Assembly: GCF_013359905.1 (NCBI RefSeq)
Contig: NZ_JABMCC010000115.1
Coordinates: 1 to 64,000 of the forward strand
Origin: Paenibacillus taichungensis
GTDB lineage: Bacteria; Bacillota; Bacilli; Paenibacillales; Paenibacillaceae
Length of the DNA stretch: 64,000 nt
Direction of reading: 5' to 3'
The notes under the pieces are model-generated. The model had not been told where the DNA came from, did not search any database, and worked only from the letters and a program-made list of their open reading frames with translations. Shown here piece after piece: positions 26,150 to 35,165 of the stretch; position 1 is the stretch's first letter; each line of letters starts with the position of its first letter. A program made the position numbers and the translations under genes.

Positions 26150-26214
26150 AATGTATTGCCTTGTTGTTCTGATTTGAAAAATGTATTGCTCGCAATAAAG
26201 AATATTTTGACTAT

Positions 26215-26262
26215 AAAAAGCGCTCCAGTTGGAAGGCTCATTCCTTCAACTGGGGCGCTTGT
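26215..26262. terminator. bidirectional terminator
   Basis: AAGCGCTCCAGTTGGAAGG pairs with CCTTCAACTGGGGCGCTT around CTCATT. The minus strand exits into CTTTTTATAG, so it serves best for the Pro/Gly-rich gene, and it also closes the exporter gene. Confidence 0.8.
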
Positions 26263-26280
26263 TCTATGTCTGAACGTGCT

Positions 26281-26874
26281 TTAGCAGAGAGCAAACAAAA
26301 TCTGTGTATTAAGCAGGATACCTGGAGTAAGGAACGGATAGAAGTAACCGATGACAAAACCGAACAGATTGGTGGAAGGCCACATTAAGTAAACGTCATT
26401 GTACGTGAATACAAGGGACCAGCGGTTATAACAGAAATTTTGCAGTACACGTTGCTCGGGATCACGAGGTGTTGCTACTCCTGTTTGGGCAAATTGCACA
26501 GCCTGGGTCAGATTCTGGGGCTGTTGCTGGATAAATAGTGGTAGAAGACCAGGGCTGCTTTTGATCAAGTTATACAGAAAAACCATTTCTGCCGGGGGCT
26601 GACCTACTGGGCGAGGATAGGCACCAAGCAAGGTAGGCAGATTGCCTTGTGTTAGCTGAGCGGGTATACCCGGTGCCGTACCGGGGACGCCTCCAGGAAA
26701 GTAAGGAGGTTGACCACCACTAGCTCCGCCCGGAATGAATGGGGGATAGGAACCTGGTGCTCCTGGGAAACCTGGCACTGGCTGACCTCCTGGAGCGCCT
26801 CCCGGGAACAGCGGCGGCAATTGAAACGAACGATCCTCATCATATCCTGAATAAGTGTTATAAACGTAATCCAT
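26281..26874 (-). CDS. Pro/Gly-rich protein, probable spore-surface component
   Basis: A 197-residue protein. Residues about 17-75 are repeats of PGG, PGF, PGA and PPYFPGG, interrupted by short hydrophobics, like low-complexity domains of spore coat proteins. Residues about 80-197 form a separate, aromatic-rich domain (QRVLQNFCYNRWSLVF; YLMWPSTNLFGFVIGYFYPF) that I do not recognise. There is no signal peptide or anchor. GGAAGG lies about 10 nt before the ATG. A sigma-K-like promoter upstream suggests late mother-cell expression. Spore coat or exosporium is an inference from composition and promoter only. Confidence 0.6.
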   Translation of the reverse strand: MDYVYNTYSGYDEDRSFQLPPLFPGGAPGGQPVPGFPGAPGSYPPFIPGGASGGQPPYFPGGVPGTAPGIPAQLTQGNLPTLLGAYPRPVGQPPAEMVFLYNLIKSSPGLLPLFIQQQPQNLTQAVQFAQTGVATPRDPEQRVLQNFCYNRWSLVFTYNDVYLMWPSTNLFGFVIGYFYPFLTPGILLNTQILFALC

Positions 26875-26910
26875 GTACGAACATCCTTCCTGTCATCGTA
26901 TTCTGGAATC

Positions 26911-26938
26911 AGCATATGGCGGCATCCGCCTAAATGTG
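26911..26938 (-). promoter_or_regulatory. sigma-K-like promoter of the Pro/Gly-rich gene
   Basis: On the minus strand CACA (26938-26935) and CATATGCT (26918-26911) are spaced by 16 nt, fitting the known sigma-K pattern mACm-N16/17-CATAnnnT. It ends 36 nt before the start codon. Confidence 0.45.
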
Positions 26939-26985
26939 AATCGTTGGAATGAAGGTGTCTTCGACCTTAAAAGGCAAAAGCTGCA

Positions 26986-27014
26986 TTGACAACTTCGTTG
27001 ATAACAATTATCAT
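26986..27014 (+). promoter_or_regulatory. sigma-A promoter with overlapping Fur box
   Basis: TTGACA (26986-26991) and TATCAT (27009-27014) are spaced by 17 nt. TGATAACAATTATCA (26999-27013) matches the 7-1-7 Fur box TGATAATnATTATCA with one mismatch and covers the -10 region. Iron-dependent repression of the next gene is expected. Confidence 0.8.
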
Positions 27015-27134
27015 TGTCAATGGAATTGGACAAAAGTACATACCTGTATTATATGCATGAATAATGTATAAACGTCTAAGTCTGTCATAACAACTCAATC
27101 CATTGAGGTGTTCATATTGAAAGGGGATAGTCAC

Positions 27135-28130
27135 GTGTTTAAGAAAAATAAAAAAATGATCATGCTTCTGATCACCGTAATGGTCATGTCCATCTGGCTG
27201 GCAGCTTGCGGATCGAAACCAGCAGATAACGGTACAGCAGCAGGAGAGAACAATACAGCAACGGAGACAGAGACACAGACAGAAGCTCCGACAGAACGTA
27301 CATTGACAGATGCAATGGGGCATGAAGTGAAAATTCCTGCTAATCCGGAGCGTATCATCGCTTCGTATCTGGAAGATAACCTGGTTACACTCGGCGTTAA
27401 GCCAGTTGCTCAATGGTCTGTAGCCAACGGAATCCAAGAGTATTTGCAAAAAGATTTGGACGGCATTCCTACGATTGCTTTCGATCTTCCTTTCGAAGCG
27501 GTAACAAGCTTCAACCCGGATCTGATTATTATCGGTTCCGAAAGTGTGGTTGAGGGTGAGAAATACGCTCAATACAGCAAGATCGCACCTACTTATGTAC
27601 TTGGCGATGAGATCAATAGCGATTGGCGCAAAACCCTGTTGAAAATCGGCGAAATTCTGAATAAAGGCGATGAAGCACAAAAAGCGCTGGATGAATACGA
27701 AGTGAAAGCCACAGAAATCAAGGAAAAAATCAACACAGTCACAGGTGGAACGAAATCGGCAGCGGCCATCTGGTTGGTTAGTGGCAAATTCTTCATCGTA
27801 AGTGACAATGTATCCAGTGGTGAAGTGATGTACAAGGAACTGGGACTTGCTGAGCCTGAAGTAGTGAAAGAAATCTCTGCTAATGCGACAGGTAACTGGT
27901 CTTCCATCTCGCTGGAAAAATTGGCGGAAATGGATGTAGACTACTTGTTCTTTGTGAATAGTGATGAAGGTACAGGTTCAGAAGCACTGAAAGATCCGGT
28001 ATGGCAAAGCATCCCGGCAGTGAAAAACGGTAACTTGTTTGAATTTACCCGTTCGAGCAGCTGGTTGTATAGCGGAGTTCAAGCGAACCTTCAAATTATG
28101 GAAGACATTCAGAACAGTATTGTAAAATAA
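27135..28130 (+). CDS. iron-siderophore ABC transporter substrate-binding lipoprotein
   Basis: A lipoprotein of 331 residues. The signal sequence ends in the lipobox WLAAC (cysteine near residue 25), then a Thr/Glu-rich linker, then a FecB/FhuD-type binding domain opening with RTLTDAMGHEVKIPANPERIIA and containing FNPDLIIIGSES and LAEMDVDYLFFVNSD. It captures ferric siderophores at the outer face of the membrane. The start is GTG at 27135, 7 nt after AAAGGGGA. A Fur box overlaps its promoter. No permease or ATPase gene is adjacent, so it must work with components encoded elsewhere. Confidence 0.9.
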   Translation: MFKKNKKMIMLLITVMVMSIWLAACGSKPADNGTAAGENNTATETETQTEAPTERTLTDAMGHEVKIPANPERIIASYLEDNLVTLGVKPVAQWSVANGIQEYLQKDLDGIPTIAFDLPFEAVTSFNPDLIIIGSESVVEGEKYAQYSKIAPTYVLGDEINSDWRKTLLKIGEILNKGDEAQKALDEYEVKATEIKEKINTVTGGTKSAAAIWLVSGKFFIVSDNVSSGEVMYKELGLAEPEVVKEISANATGNWSSISLEKLAEMDVDYLFFVNSDEGTGSEALKDPVWQSIPAVKNGNLFEFTRSSSWLYSGVQANLQIMEDIQNSIVK

Positions 28131-28160
28131 TAGAGATCAAATACGAAACTGAATGCATAC

Positions 28161-28194
28161 ACTCCTTGGTGCGATGGGCACCAGGGAGTTTTTT
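28161..28194 (+). terminator. terminator after the siderophore-binding protein gene
   Basis: ACTCCTTGGTGC pairs with GGCACCAGGGAGT around GAT, followed by TTTTTT. Confidence 0.88.
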
Positions 28195-28222
28195 GTGATT
28201 TCAACATTTTACGATATATAAT
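28193..28222 (+). promoter_or_regulatory. possible promoter of the flavin reductase gene
   Basis: TTGTGA (28193-28198) and TATAAT (28217-28222) are spaced by 18 nt and lie 61 nt before the coding start. Confidence 0.4.
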
Positions 28223-28283
28223 AAATGAAGCGAAGATCGTGAGAAAGTAAGTATCATTTTACGATCATGGAAGGGGATAGCTT

Positions 28284-28907
28284 ATGATGTATACTTTGGA
28301 CCCACGAGAACTGACGGGCAGAGATAACTATAAACTGATGAGTGGTTCGGTTGTGCCACGCCCAATCGCATTTGTGACAACACTTTCTCATGATGGCAGC
28401 GTCATTAATGCAGCACCCTTTAGTTTTTTTAATATCGTTAGCTCTGACCCACCGATATTATCGATATCCATCGCTCGCAAGGATGGCGTTATGAAAGATA
28501 CGGCTCGCAATGTGCTTTCCGGGAAAGAACTCGTTGTACATATCTGTGATGAATCGATCGCTCTTGACATGAACGAGACGGCTGCCTTGCTGGAGCCCCA
28601 CGAGAGTGAGCTGGAACGGACAAACCTGACGACTGTACCAAGTACTGTGGTTTCCGTACCATCAATACAGGAAGCACTCATTCGGATGGAGTGTAAGTTG
28701 TATCAGCATATTCCGATATCGAACGATGAGGGAAAACCTGTGAGTGATCTGATTCTGGTTCGAATTGTACAATATCATTTCAGTGAAAACGTGTATGATC
28801 CTGCCACCAATTATATATTGATGGATCAGCTCAAACCGATCAGCAGGCTGGCAGGGAATGACTATGCCAAACTTGGCGAGAGATTTACCGTGGTCAGGCC
28901 GGAGTAA
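28284..28907 (+). CDS. flavin reductase-like FMN-binding protein
   Basis: A 207-residue split-barrel flavoprotein of the flavin reductase/DIM6-NTAB family. Typical segments are LMSGSVVPRPIAFVTTLSHDG, NAAPFSFFNIVSSDPPILSIS and KDTARNVLSGKELVVHI near the N-terminus, and NYILMDQLKPISRLAGNDYAKL near the end. Members reduce FMN or act as FMN-dependent oxidoreductases; the substrate is not known. Two ATGs in a row (28284, 28287) follow AAGGGGA. It has its own terminator and is separate from the polyketide synthase downstream. Confidence 0.87.
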   Translation: MMYTLDPRELTGRDNYKLMSGSVVPRPIAFVTTLSHDGSVINAAPFSFFNIVSSDPPILSISIARKDGVMKDTARNVLSGKELVVHICDESIALDMNETAALLEPHESELERTNLTTVPSTVVSVPSIQEALIRMECKLYQHIPISNDEGKPVSDLILVRIVQYHFSENVYDPATNYILMDQLKPISRLAGNDYAKLGERFTVVRPE

Positions 28908-28975
28908 CAGTGGAGCGGGTTGAACGACATGTTGAAGGAAGGGTCGGGATAACATAATAGTAATCATCCTTTAAT

Positions 28976-29020
28976 AAGACGGACAACATGTGCGGAATTC
29001 GCATGTGTTGTCCGTCTTTG
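28976..29020 (+). terminator. terminator after the flavin reductase gene
   Basis: AAGACGGACAACA pairs with TGTTGTCCGTCTTT, with an inner TGCGGAATTCGCA stem; a short T-run follows. Confidence 0.85.
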
Positions 29021-29120
29021 CGTGTTTCGTGAACATAAAGGGGGCAAGCCTCGAATAGACTTGTACTATATCCTGCACATGTGACATGAACCTATTTTAT
29101 ATATAAGGAGGTTGGAGCCG

Positions 29121-30278
29121 ATGAACCAACTTGATGGAACTGTACCCGCAGCAAGTATCATGGGAATTGGAACGGCATTGCCTGTTCACCGCATTGAGCA
29201 AAAGGATGTGTCTGCTCGGCTCGCACAAGCGCTGGAGCATGAGCCGGATTCCAGACGATGGGCCAAGCGAATATTCAACCAGTGTGGTGTTGAGACACGT
29301 TATACATGTGAACCGAATCTGCTGGAGCCAGTTGAGTCTTGCCGTTATCTACCCTTTACCCAGAGGGAGAACGTTCCGACCACAGCCGAACGTATGGGAA
29401 AATATAAGGAAGCAGCCGTTCCGCTTGGAATTCAGGCAGCACGTCTGGCACTCGAGGATGCCGTCGTTTCGACCTCGGAGATTACACATCTCATTACCGT
29501 TAGTTGTACAGGGCAATTCCTGCCCGGTCTCGATGTTCGGCTGATTCAGCAGCTTGAACTATCGCCGCGTATTAACCGAATTCCGCTTGTATTTCAGGGG
29601 TGCGCAGCCGGTCTGAAAGCTGTACAGTTGGCGAATTCGATTGTGACGAGTGACAAAGACGCTACCGTTCTTATCGTATGTGTGGAGCTGTGCACCCTTC
29701 ATTTTCAGCCTTCCGCCAAGCGGGATGATCTGTTCGCGGCGTCCTTCTTCGGGGATGGCGCATCTGCTTGTGTTGTGGGCCTGTCCGGATTAGGACGTAA
29801 AGAGCTGTTCAGATTGGGTAGCGGGGATTCCGTATTGCTGCCAGACTGTTCAGAAGAGATGATCTGGGAGGTGGGCAATACTGGCTTCGATCTATATCTT
29901 TCTCCACAGATCCCAAAACTGCTCGGCTTACATCTTGGTCCAGAGGTTGAACGATTGCTGGACGGCAGCGATCTACCGGAGATCTGGGCGATCCATCCTG
30001 GGGGCAGAGGTATTGTGGATGCGGTGCAGAAGCTGTATCAGCTGTCAGATGAGCAAGTTGCTTACAGCCGGAACATTTTACGGGATTATGGAAATCTATC
30101 CTCTGTGACGATTTTGTTTGTTTTACAAGCCATCCGCGATGATTATCGCAAAAGGGAGGAAGCTTCCAGCGGAATTGCACTTGCATTTGGACCGGGACTG
30201 ACGGCGGAATTGCTTCCTTTTACTTATGTTCCTGCATCCGTTGAAGAAAGAGAACCAGTGAATCAAGGCATGATTTAA
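29121..30278 (+). CDS. type III polyketide synthase (chalcone synthase-like)
   Basis: A 385-residue homodimeric thiolase-fold enzyme that condenses malonyl-CoA onto an acyl-CoA starter. The catalytic triad is present: cysteine in VFQGCAAGL (near residue 161), histidine in AIHPGGRGI (near 291) and asparagine in YGNLSSVT (near 324). It keeps GVETRYT and FGDGASA blocks. The B. subtilis homologue BpsA makes long-chain alkylpyrones from fatty acyl-CoAs; the same type of product is likely here. The ATG at 29121 follows AAGGAGG by 9 nt; an in-frame TTG at 29112 abuts that box. An MMPL exporter follows 43 nt downstream. Confidence 0.92.
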   Translation: MNQLDGTVPAASIMGIGTALPVHRIEQKDVSARLAQALEHEPDSRRWAKRIFNQCGVETRYTCEPNLLEPVESCRYLPFTQRENVPTTAERMGKYKEAAVPLGIQAARLALEDAVVSTSEITHLITVSCTGQFLPGLDVRLIQQLELSPRINRIPLVFQGCAAGLKAVQLANSIVTSDKDATVLIVCVELCTLHFQPSAKRDDLFAASFFGDGASACVVGLSGLGRKELFRLGSGDSVLLPDCSEEMIWEVGNTGFDLYLSPQIPKLLGLHLGPEVERLLDGSDLPEIWAIHPGGRGIVDAVQKLYQLSDEQVAYSRNILRDYGNLSSVTILFVLQAIRDDYRKREEASSGIALAFGPGLTAELLPFTYVPASVEEREPVNQGMI

Positions 30279-30321
30279 AAAGAGAACGGAATTACCAATC
30301 TGATAGCAGAGGAGCTTGGGT

Positions 30322-32583
30322 ATGGGTTATCGCAGCCTTGCTGTCCTCATTAGCCGATATCCGCGGTTCATCATTCTCTGCTGGGTGTTTGTCATCGGGA
30401 TGTCAGCCGTCTGGGCATGGAAATTGCCTGGCATTGTTCAGGATCATGGGTTGAACTTGGATCAGGGAGATGCTCATGCTGTAGAGCTTATTCTGGAAAA
30501 AGAGTTCCATGTTCCTGCTGATCCGGTTATTCTTCTATTTGAAAAAAAGACCGGCACTACCCCCGCCGAATTCCGGGGCTGGATTAAAGATCGTCTGCAA
30601 CAGGTGAGTAAACTGTCAGGTGTAACGTCCATAATCTCTCCGCTTGAAGCACGTGGAAGCAGGATGCTGCGGGGGGACGTGGCCTATGCTTTGCTGGCGT
30701 TTGATGTACCGTCTCACAAGATGGGCCCGCCGCTTGAACAGCTGCGTTCTGTGCTTACAACAGACGGTCCGGGAACGATCCAAATCACAGGGAAATCCGT
30801 TGTACAGCAGGATGTGAACCGTCTCAGTTTTCGCGATTTGGAACGGGCAGAGGTTGTGGGATTGCCACTTGCCTTCGTCATTTTGTATTTTGCATTCAGA
30901 GGTCTTTATGCAGCGCTAATTGCAGTCATTATGGGAGTGTCCGGCGTCATAACGGCAATGGGAGTTACATCCCTGATGGGTTACCATCTGGCGCTCTCCA
31001 ACTTTGTGATCAACGTTATTCCGATGGTGGGAATGGCGCTCAGCATAGACTTTGCTCTGATTATTCTCAGCAGATACAGGGAAGAACTCCGGCGAGGTCA
31101 GAATAGTGAAGCAGCAGGTTCGGGCGACGAAGAGGTTCTCCAAAGAATGCTGCGTACAGCGGGAAGAGCCGTATTCTTTTCTGTGGCTTGTGTGCTGTTA
31201 GGACTGCTTGGTCTACTATGGATTAGATTGCCGATGTTTCTGAGTGTATCCCTTGGAGCCATTGTTGTGCTCGTCATATCGGTCCTGCTGAATATAACAC
31301 TGCTGCCAGCCATTCTATCCCTCTATTCTGTGCGAATCTTTAGACAGCATTCCAGGAATTCCATCTCTTCAAAACAGGGCCAGCATCAACAATCGTTGCC
31401 GTCACGTTCGATCTGGTCATTCTGGTCAGGCATGATTATGAAGCGGCCGATTAGGATGGCGCTGATTGGAACAGGTGCGCTGCTTCTCTTTGTTCTACCG
31501 GTTGCCCGGTTAGAGATCGCTATCCCGGATGCTACTTCCTTGCCTGACAGAATGGAGTCTCGCCAAGCGACTGAGCAGATTCAGCGCATTTTTGGACAAA
31601 CGAACGTCTCTGCTGTAGAGATTGTAATTGGTGGAACGGGAGAGCCGTTGACCACATACCATTGGCGAATGGCGTTGAGTAAAATGCAAGAGCTCCAGCA
31701 GGATTCGAATGTGGTGGCTATTGAGTCCGCATGGGGGATCATGGTGCCGGACAAGCTGTCGGGCCAAGCTCAAACTAATATTAAAACTCAAATGAACATT
31801 CCATCACCTTCTTTGAGTGAAGCACTGAAAGAAACCCAATCTCAACAGCCTGCATGGCTGCGTTCATATGTGTCCGACCATTCCATTCGTATGGTGGCTA
31901 CCATTCACGGAGCACCGGGCTCCGATGAGGCTGCATCCTGGCTCGAACAGATGAGGGCAAAGGACATCGCTAACTCCATGTCTTTCATACCCCTGCGTTA
32001 CGGGGGAGAAGCAGTTATGCAGCATGAAATCATGCAAGAAGTTTCAGGTCAACTGCCCAAAGTGCTGGTGTTTGTTGTGGTATCGAATTATCTCGTATTG
32101 CTCGCAGCATTCCGGTCACTGCTCATCCCAATCAAAGCCATTCTGATGAATCTGCTCAGCTTGGCTGCTTCATTCGGCGTGCTCGTACTGGTCTTCAATC
32201 AGGGCCATTTTGGCATGGAGCCATCTGCCATTGCCATTATGATACCTGTGTTCATTGCCGGGCTTGTCTTCGGTATTTCGATGGACTATGGCGTTTTTAT
32301 GCTGACCCGTATCCAGGAGGTTTACAGACAAACAGGGGATAGTGATCTGGCCGTACAGCAAGGACTGGCCTCAACCGGACGTCTCATTACTTCGGCGGCA
32401 GCGATTCTGCTGGCAGTGACTATACCATTTGCCTTTGCTGACGTGGCGGGTGTCAAACAGCTGGGAATCGGAATTACAGCGGCGGTGTTCATTGATGTAA
32501 CCATTATCCGCCTAGTGCTGGTGCCTGCACTAATGAAACTGATGGGTAGATGGAACTGGTGGCTACCAGGGCACAGGGAATAA
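30322..32583 (+). CDS. MMPL/RND-family lipid exporter
   Basis: A 753-residue RND-superfamily protein built of two halves. Each has one helix, a large extracytoplasmic domain (about 40-175 and 400-560) and five helices with the MMPL signatures GMALSIDFALIILSRYREE and GISMDYGVFMLTRIQEVY. MMPL proteins move lipids and lipid-linked polyketides across the membrane (MmpL3 and MmpL7 in mycobacteria). Placement directly after a type III polyketide synthase suggests that it exports that product. The ATG at 30322 follows GAGGAG by 7 nt. A strong terminator ends this two-gene operon. Confidence 0.9.
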   Translation: MGYRSLAVLISRYPRFIILCWVFVIGMSAVWAWKLPGIVQDHGLNLDQGDAHAVELILEKEFHVPADPVILLFEKKTGTTPAEFRGWIKDRLQQVSKLSGVTSIISPLEARGSRMLRGDVAYALLAFDVPSHKMGPPLEQLRSVLTTDGPGTIQITGKSVVQQDVNRLSFRDLERAEVVGLPLAFVILYFAFRGLYAALIAVIMGVSGVITAMGVTSLMGYHLALSNFVINVIPMVGMALSIDFALIILSRYREELRRGQNSEAAGSGDEEVLQRMLRTAGRAVFFSVACVLLGLLGLLWIRLPMFLSVSLGAIVVLVISVLLNITLLPAILSLYSVRIFRQHSRNSISSKQGQHQQSLPSRSIWSFWSGMIMKRPIRMALIGTGALLLFVLPVARLEIAIPDATSLPDRMESRQATEQIQRIFGQTNVSAVEIVIGGTGEPLTTYHWRMALSKMQELQQDSNVVAIESAWGIMVPDKLSGQAQTNIKTQMNIPSPSLSEALKETQSQQPAWLRSYVSDHSIRMVATIHGAPGSDEAASWLEQMRAKDIANSMSFIPLRYGGEAVMQHEIMQEVSGQLPKVLVFVVVSNYLVLLAAFRSLLIPIKAILMNLLSLAASFGVLVLVFNQGHFGMEPSAIAIMIPVFIAGLVFGISMDYGVFMLTRIQEVYRQTGDSDLAVQQGLASTGRLITSAAAILLAVTIPFAFADVAGVKQLGIGITAAVFIDVTIIRLVLVPALMKLMGRWNWWLPGHRE

Positions 32584-32597
32584 AAGGCCAGATTAAG

Positions 32598-32647
32598 AAG
32601 GATGTTCTCGGAGCCTGAAGATCAGGTATTCGAGAACATCCTTTTTT
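32598..32647 (+). terminator. terminator of the polyketide synthase-MMPL operon
   Basis: AAGGATGTTCTCG (32598-32610) pairs with CGAGAACATCCTT (32631-32643), with an inner CCTGAAGATCAGG stem and a T-run. Confidence 0.9.
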
Positions 32648-32792
32648 CATCAAAAAGGTGTGAATTCAGCCCAAAACAGGCAATAATGTTCAATTCATGG
32701 GTTGTACCGTGATTTATAATAGACTGGACAAGTCCGACATATATCTTTTTACATACGTCTATCATTTGAATCCACAGGAGGGATGAACGGTA

Positions 32793-33812
32793 ATGTCTGA
32801 TATTGAATCTTATCTGCAAAAACAAACAAGCCCGCGTGGACGCTCTGCGTACCAGACGGGTCAATCTCTTGAGCAATGGCGGAGGCAGTTGCGAGTACGG
32901 ATTATAGATCGGCTGGGCGGCTTCCCATCCGTGGTGTCGGAGCTGAATCCTGTAATGCTCGAACGCACTGTATGTGACGGATATATCCGAGAACGGGTTG
33001 AGATTACGACCTATGCGGGGTTGCGCATGCCCATCTATTTGCTGATACCGGATATGGTAAGCGCTACCAAAGAATCACGCCCAGCCATTATAGCCTGTCA
33101 TGGACACGGGTATGGCAGCCGGGAGATCTCAGGCATGGAACCCGATGGTTCACCGCGTAGAGGAGAGCCTGGTTTGCATAAAGACTTTGCCGTCGCCCTT
33201 GTACAGCGTGGATATGTGGTTGCCGCTCCTGAATTGCTTGGATTTGGTGACCGAAGGCTGGAGGAGGATCGAGAAGCACCACCCGGCGCAAGCTCCTGTA
33301 CCAAAATTGCCGCCCATCTGCTCATGACAGGGCATACGCTTGCTGGGCACCGAATCTATGAAACGATGCGTGTGCTGGATTACGTAACCACACGTCCTGA
33401 AGCTGATCCAGCACGTATCGGAAGCATGGGCATCTCGGGTGGTGGACTCGTGACGGCATTCACAGCTGCATTGGATGAACGCTGTCGTGCGGCTGTCGTG
33501 AGCGGTTACGCAAGTACATTCCAGGGTAGCATATTGGACAGAAATCATTGCCTCGACAATTATATTCCAGGAATTCTGAGGGAAGCAGAGCTGCCGGATA
33601 TCATAGGTCTGATCGCACCGAGGCCGCTATTTATTGAAGCCGGAAGTGAAGATCAGGTATTTCCACTACCAACAGCCAAAGAAGCTTATGCACGATTGAC
33701 AGAGATCTATGAACAAGCGGGAGCACAGAAATGGCTCGATGCAGACTTTTTTACAGGAGGCCATGAGATCAGTGGAGCGAAAGCCTATGACTGGCTGGAT
33801 AACGTTCTGTAA
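32793..33812 (+). CDS. alpha/beta hydrolase of acetyl-xylan-esterase/dienelactone-hydrolase type
   Basis: A 339-residue cytoplasmic esterase candidate. The nucleophile elbow is GSMGISGGGLVTA, the acid is in EAGSEDQVFP and the histidine in FTGGHEISGA. The oxyanion loop ACHGHGYGSRE and the GDRRLEEDRE insertion match the Abhydrolase_7 group, which includes carbohydrate acetylesterases. The ATG follows GGAGGGA. A secreted CE12 pectin deacetylase follows after 42 nt, so the pair may remove acetyl groups from imported and external pectic sugars. Confidence 0.78.
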   Translation: MSDIESYLQKQTSPRGRSAYQTGQSLEQWRRQLRVRIIDRLGGFPSVVSELNPVMLERTVCDGYIRERVEITTYAGLRMPIYLLIPDMVSATKESRPAIIACHGHGYGSREISGMEPDGSPRRGEPGLHKDFAVALVQRGYVVAAPELLGFGDRRLEEDREAPPGASSCTKIAAHLLMTGHTLAGHRIYETMRVLDYVTTRPEADPARIGSMGISGGGLVTAFTAALDERCRAAVVSGYASTFQGSILDRNHCLDNYIPGILREAELPDIIGLIAPRPLFIEAGSEDQVFPLPTAKEAYARLTEIYEQAGAQKWLDADFFTGGHEISGAKAYDWLDNVL

Positions 33813-33854
33813 GGCAATCATATATAAATGAACCTTTGAGAGGAGAGTTTAGTT

Positions 33855-35027
33855 ATGAAATGGTCAAAATCCGTGCGTTATCTGCTCTGCCTAACCCTGT
33901 TTACTAGTCTGATTGGAGGTGCTCTGACAGCTAATGGAGGACAGGTCGCCCAAGCTGCGGCGAATGAGTACAAATTTGACTTTGGCGCGGGTGCAGTTGA
34001 GAACGGTTACACAGGTGTATCGGCAACAGAGGCCTACACTTCAGCGAAAGGTTATGGATTCAATACACCTGCCAACATGCGTAATGTATCGGCATCTGGA
34101 ACAGGTATTGCAAGCGATGCCGTACAGTTTGTCACTTTTGGAACGAAAAGTACGAATACGTTTAATGTGGATCTGTCCAACGGTCTTTACGAGGTTAAGG
34201 TGGTCCTGGGCAATACAGCCAGATCGAGTGTGGCGGCAGAAGGTGTATACCAGATCATTAATATGACGGGTAATGGGGCGACCGATCAATTTCAAATTCC
34301 GGTGACGGATGGACAGTTAAATCTGTTGGTTTCGGAAGGGAAAGAAGGCACCGCATTTACACTTAGCGCACTTGAAATCCGGAAAATTTCGAATCAGACG
34401 GTGACGAACCGTACGATCTATATTGGCGGCGATTCAACGGTCTGCAATTACTATCCGCTCAGCAGTAGTGTACAGGGTGGCTGGGGGCAGCTGTTTCCTT
34501 CCTACGTGAATACGAGTACGTTTCAGGTTCGCAATATGGCCTCTAGTGGTCAATTTGCAAGAGGTTTCCGCGATGATGGGCAGATGGAGGCGATTCTGAA
34601 GTATATTAAGCCAGGAGACTACTTCATTTTGCAATTAGGGATTAATGATACCAATGCCAAGAACAATACAACCGAAGCAGAGTTCAAGGAGATCATGCGT
34701 GACATGGTCCGTCAGGCCAAAAATAAAGGAGCTAACGTCGTTCTATCGACGCCTCAGGGTCGGGCAACTGATTTCAATTCAGCCAATGTGCATACTGCAG
34801 AAAATCGCTGGTACAATGCATCTACACGTGCACTTGCTCAGGAAGAGGGCGTGACGCTTGTAGAACTGAACAAACTCAGTTCGGCCTATTTCACTTCCAT
34901 TGGACCGGCTGCAACACTGGCCTTGTATATGACAGGCGATACGCTTCATCCGAATCGTGAAGGGGCAGCCCAGCTTGCACGAATCGTTGCTGCTGATCTG
35001 AGAAGGCAGGGACTAAATGGATTTTGA
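33855..35027 (+). CDS. secreted rhamnogalacturonan acetylesterase (CE12, SGNH fold)
   Basis: A 390-residue exported enzyme. A signal peptide (about residues 1-35, cut after AQAA) is followed by a beta-sandwich domain (about 38-180, starting YKFDFGAGAVENGY) and an SGNH hydrolase domain. Catalytic blocks are IYIGGDSTVCNYYP (serine), a glycine in MASSGQFARGF, LQLGINDTN (asparagine) and DTLHPN (Asp-His dyad). It deacetylates rhamnogalacturonan I in pectin, opening it to lyases. GAGGAGAG precedes the ATG. It forms a likely operon with the cytoplasmic esterase upstream. Confidence 0.9.
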   Translation: MKWSKSVRYLLCLTLFTSLIGGALTANGGQVAQAAANEYKFDFGAGAVENGYTGVSATEAYTSAKGYGFNTPANMRNVSASGTGIASDAVQFVTFGTKSTNTFNVDLSNGLYEVKVVLGNTARSSVAAEGVYQIINMTGNGATDQFQIPVTDGQLNLLVSEGKEGTAFTLSALEIRKISNQTVTNRTIYIGGDSTVCNYYPLSSSVQGGWGQLFPSYVNTSTFQVRNMASSGQFARGFRDDGQMEAILKYIKPGDYFILQLGINDTNAKNNTTEAEFKEIMRDMVRQAKNKGANVVLSTPQGRATDFNSANVHTAENRWYNASTRALAQEEGVTLVELNKLSSAYFTSIGPAATLALYMTGDTLHPNREGAAQLARIVAADLRRQGLNGF

Positions 35028-35103
35028 TTTGGTTAAAATAAAGCTTCGTTCCGCTGCTCCTCGAACATAGATTGGACTTAACTGAATCATATAGCCAAAA
35101 ATA

Positions 35104-35143
35104 CCCCCGGGACAGCCAATTAATCTACGGCATGTCCCGGGGG
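35104..35143. terminator. bidirectional GC-rich terminator
   Basis: CCCCCGGGACA (35104-35114) pairs with TGTCCCGGGGG (35133-35143) between convergent genes; AAAAATA on the left gives a T-rich exit for the mrp strand. Confidence 0.8.
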
Positions 35144-35165
35144 CATTTGATTGTAAAACAAGTGA

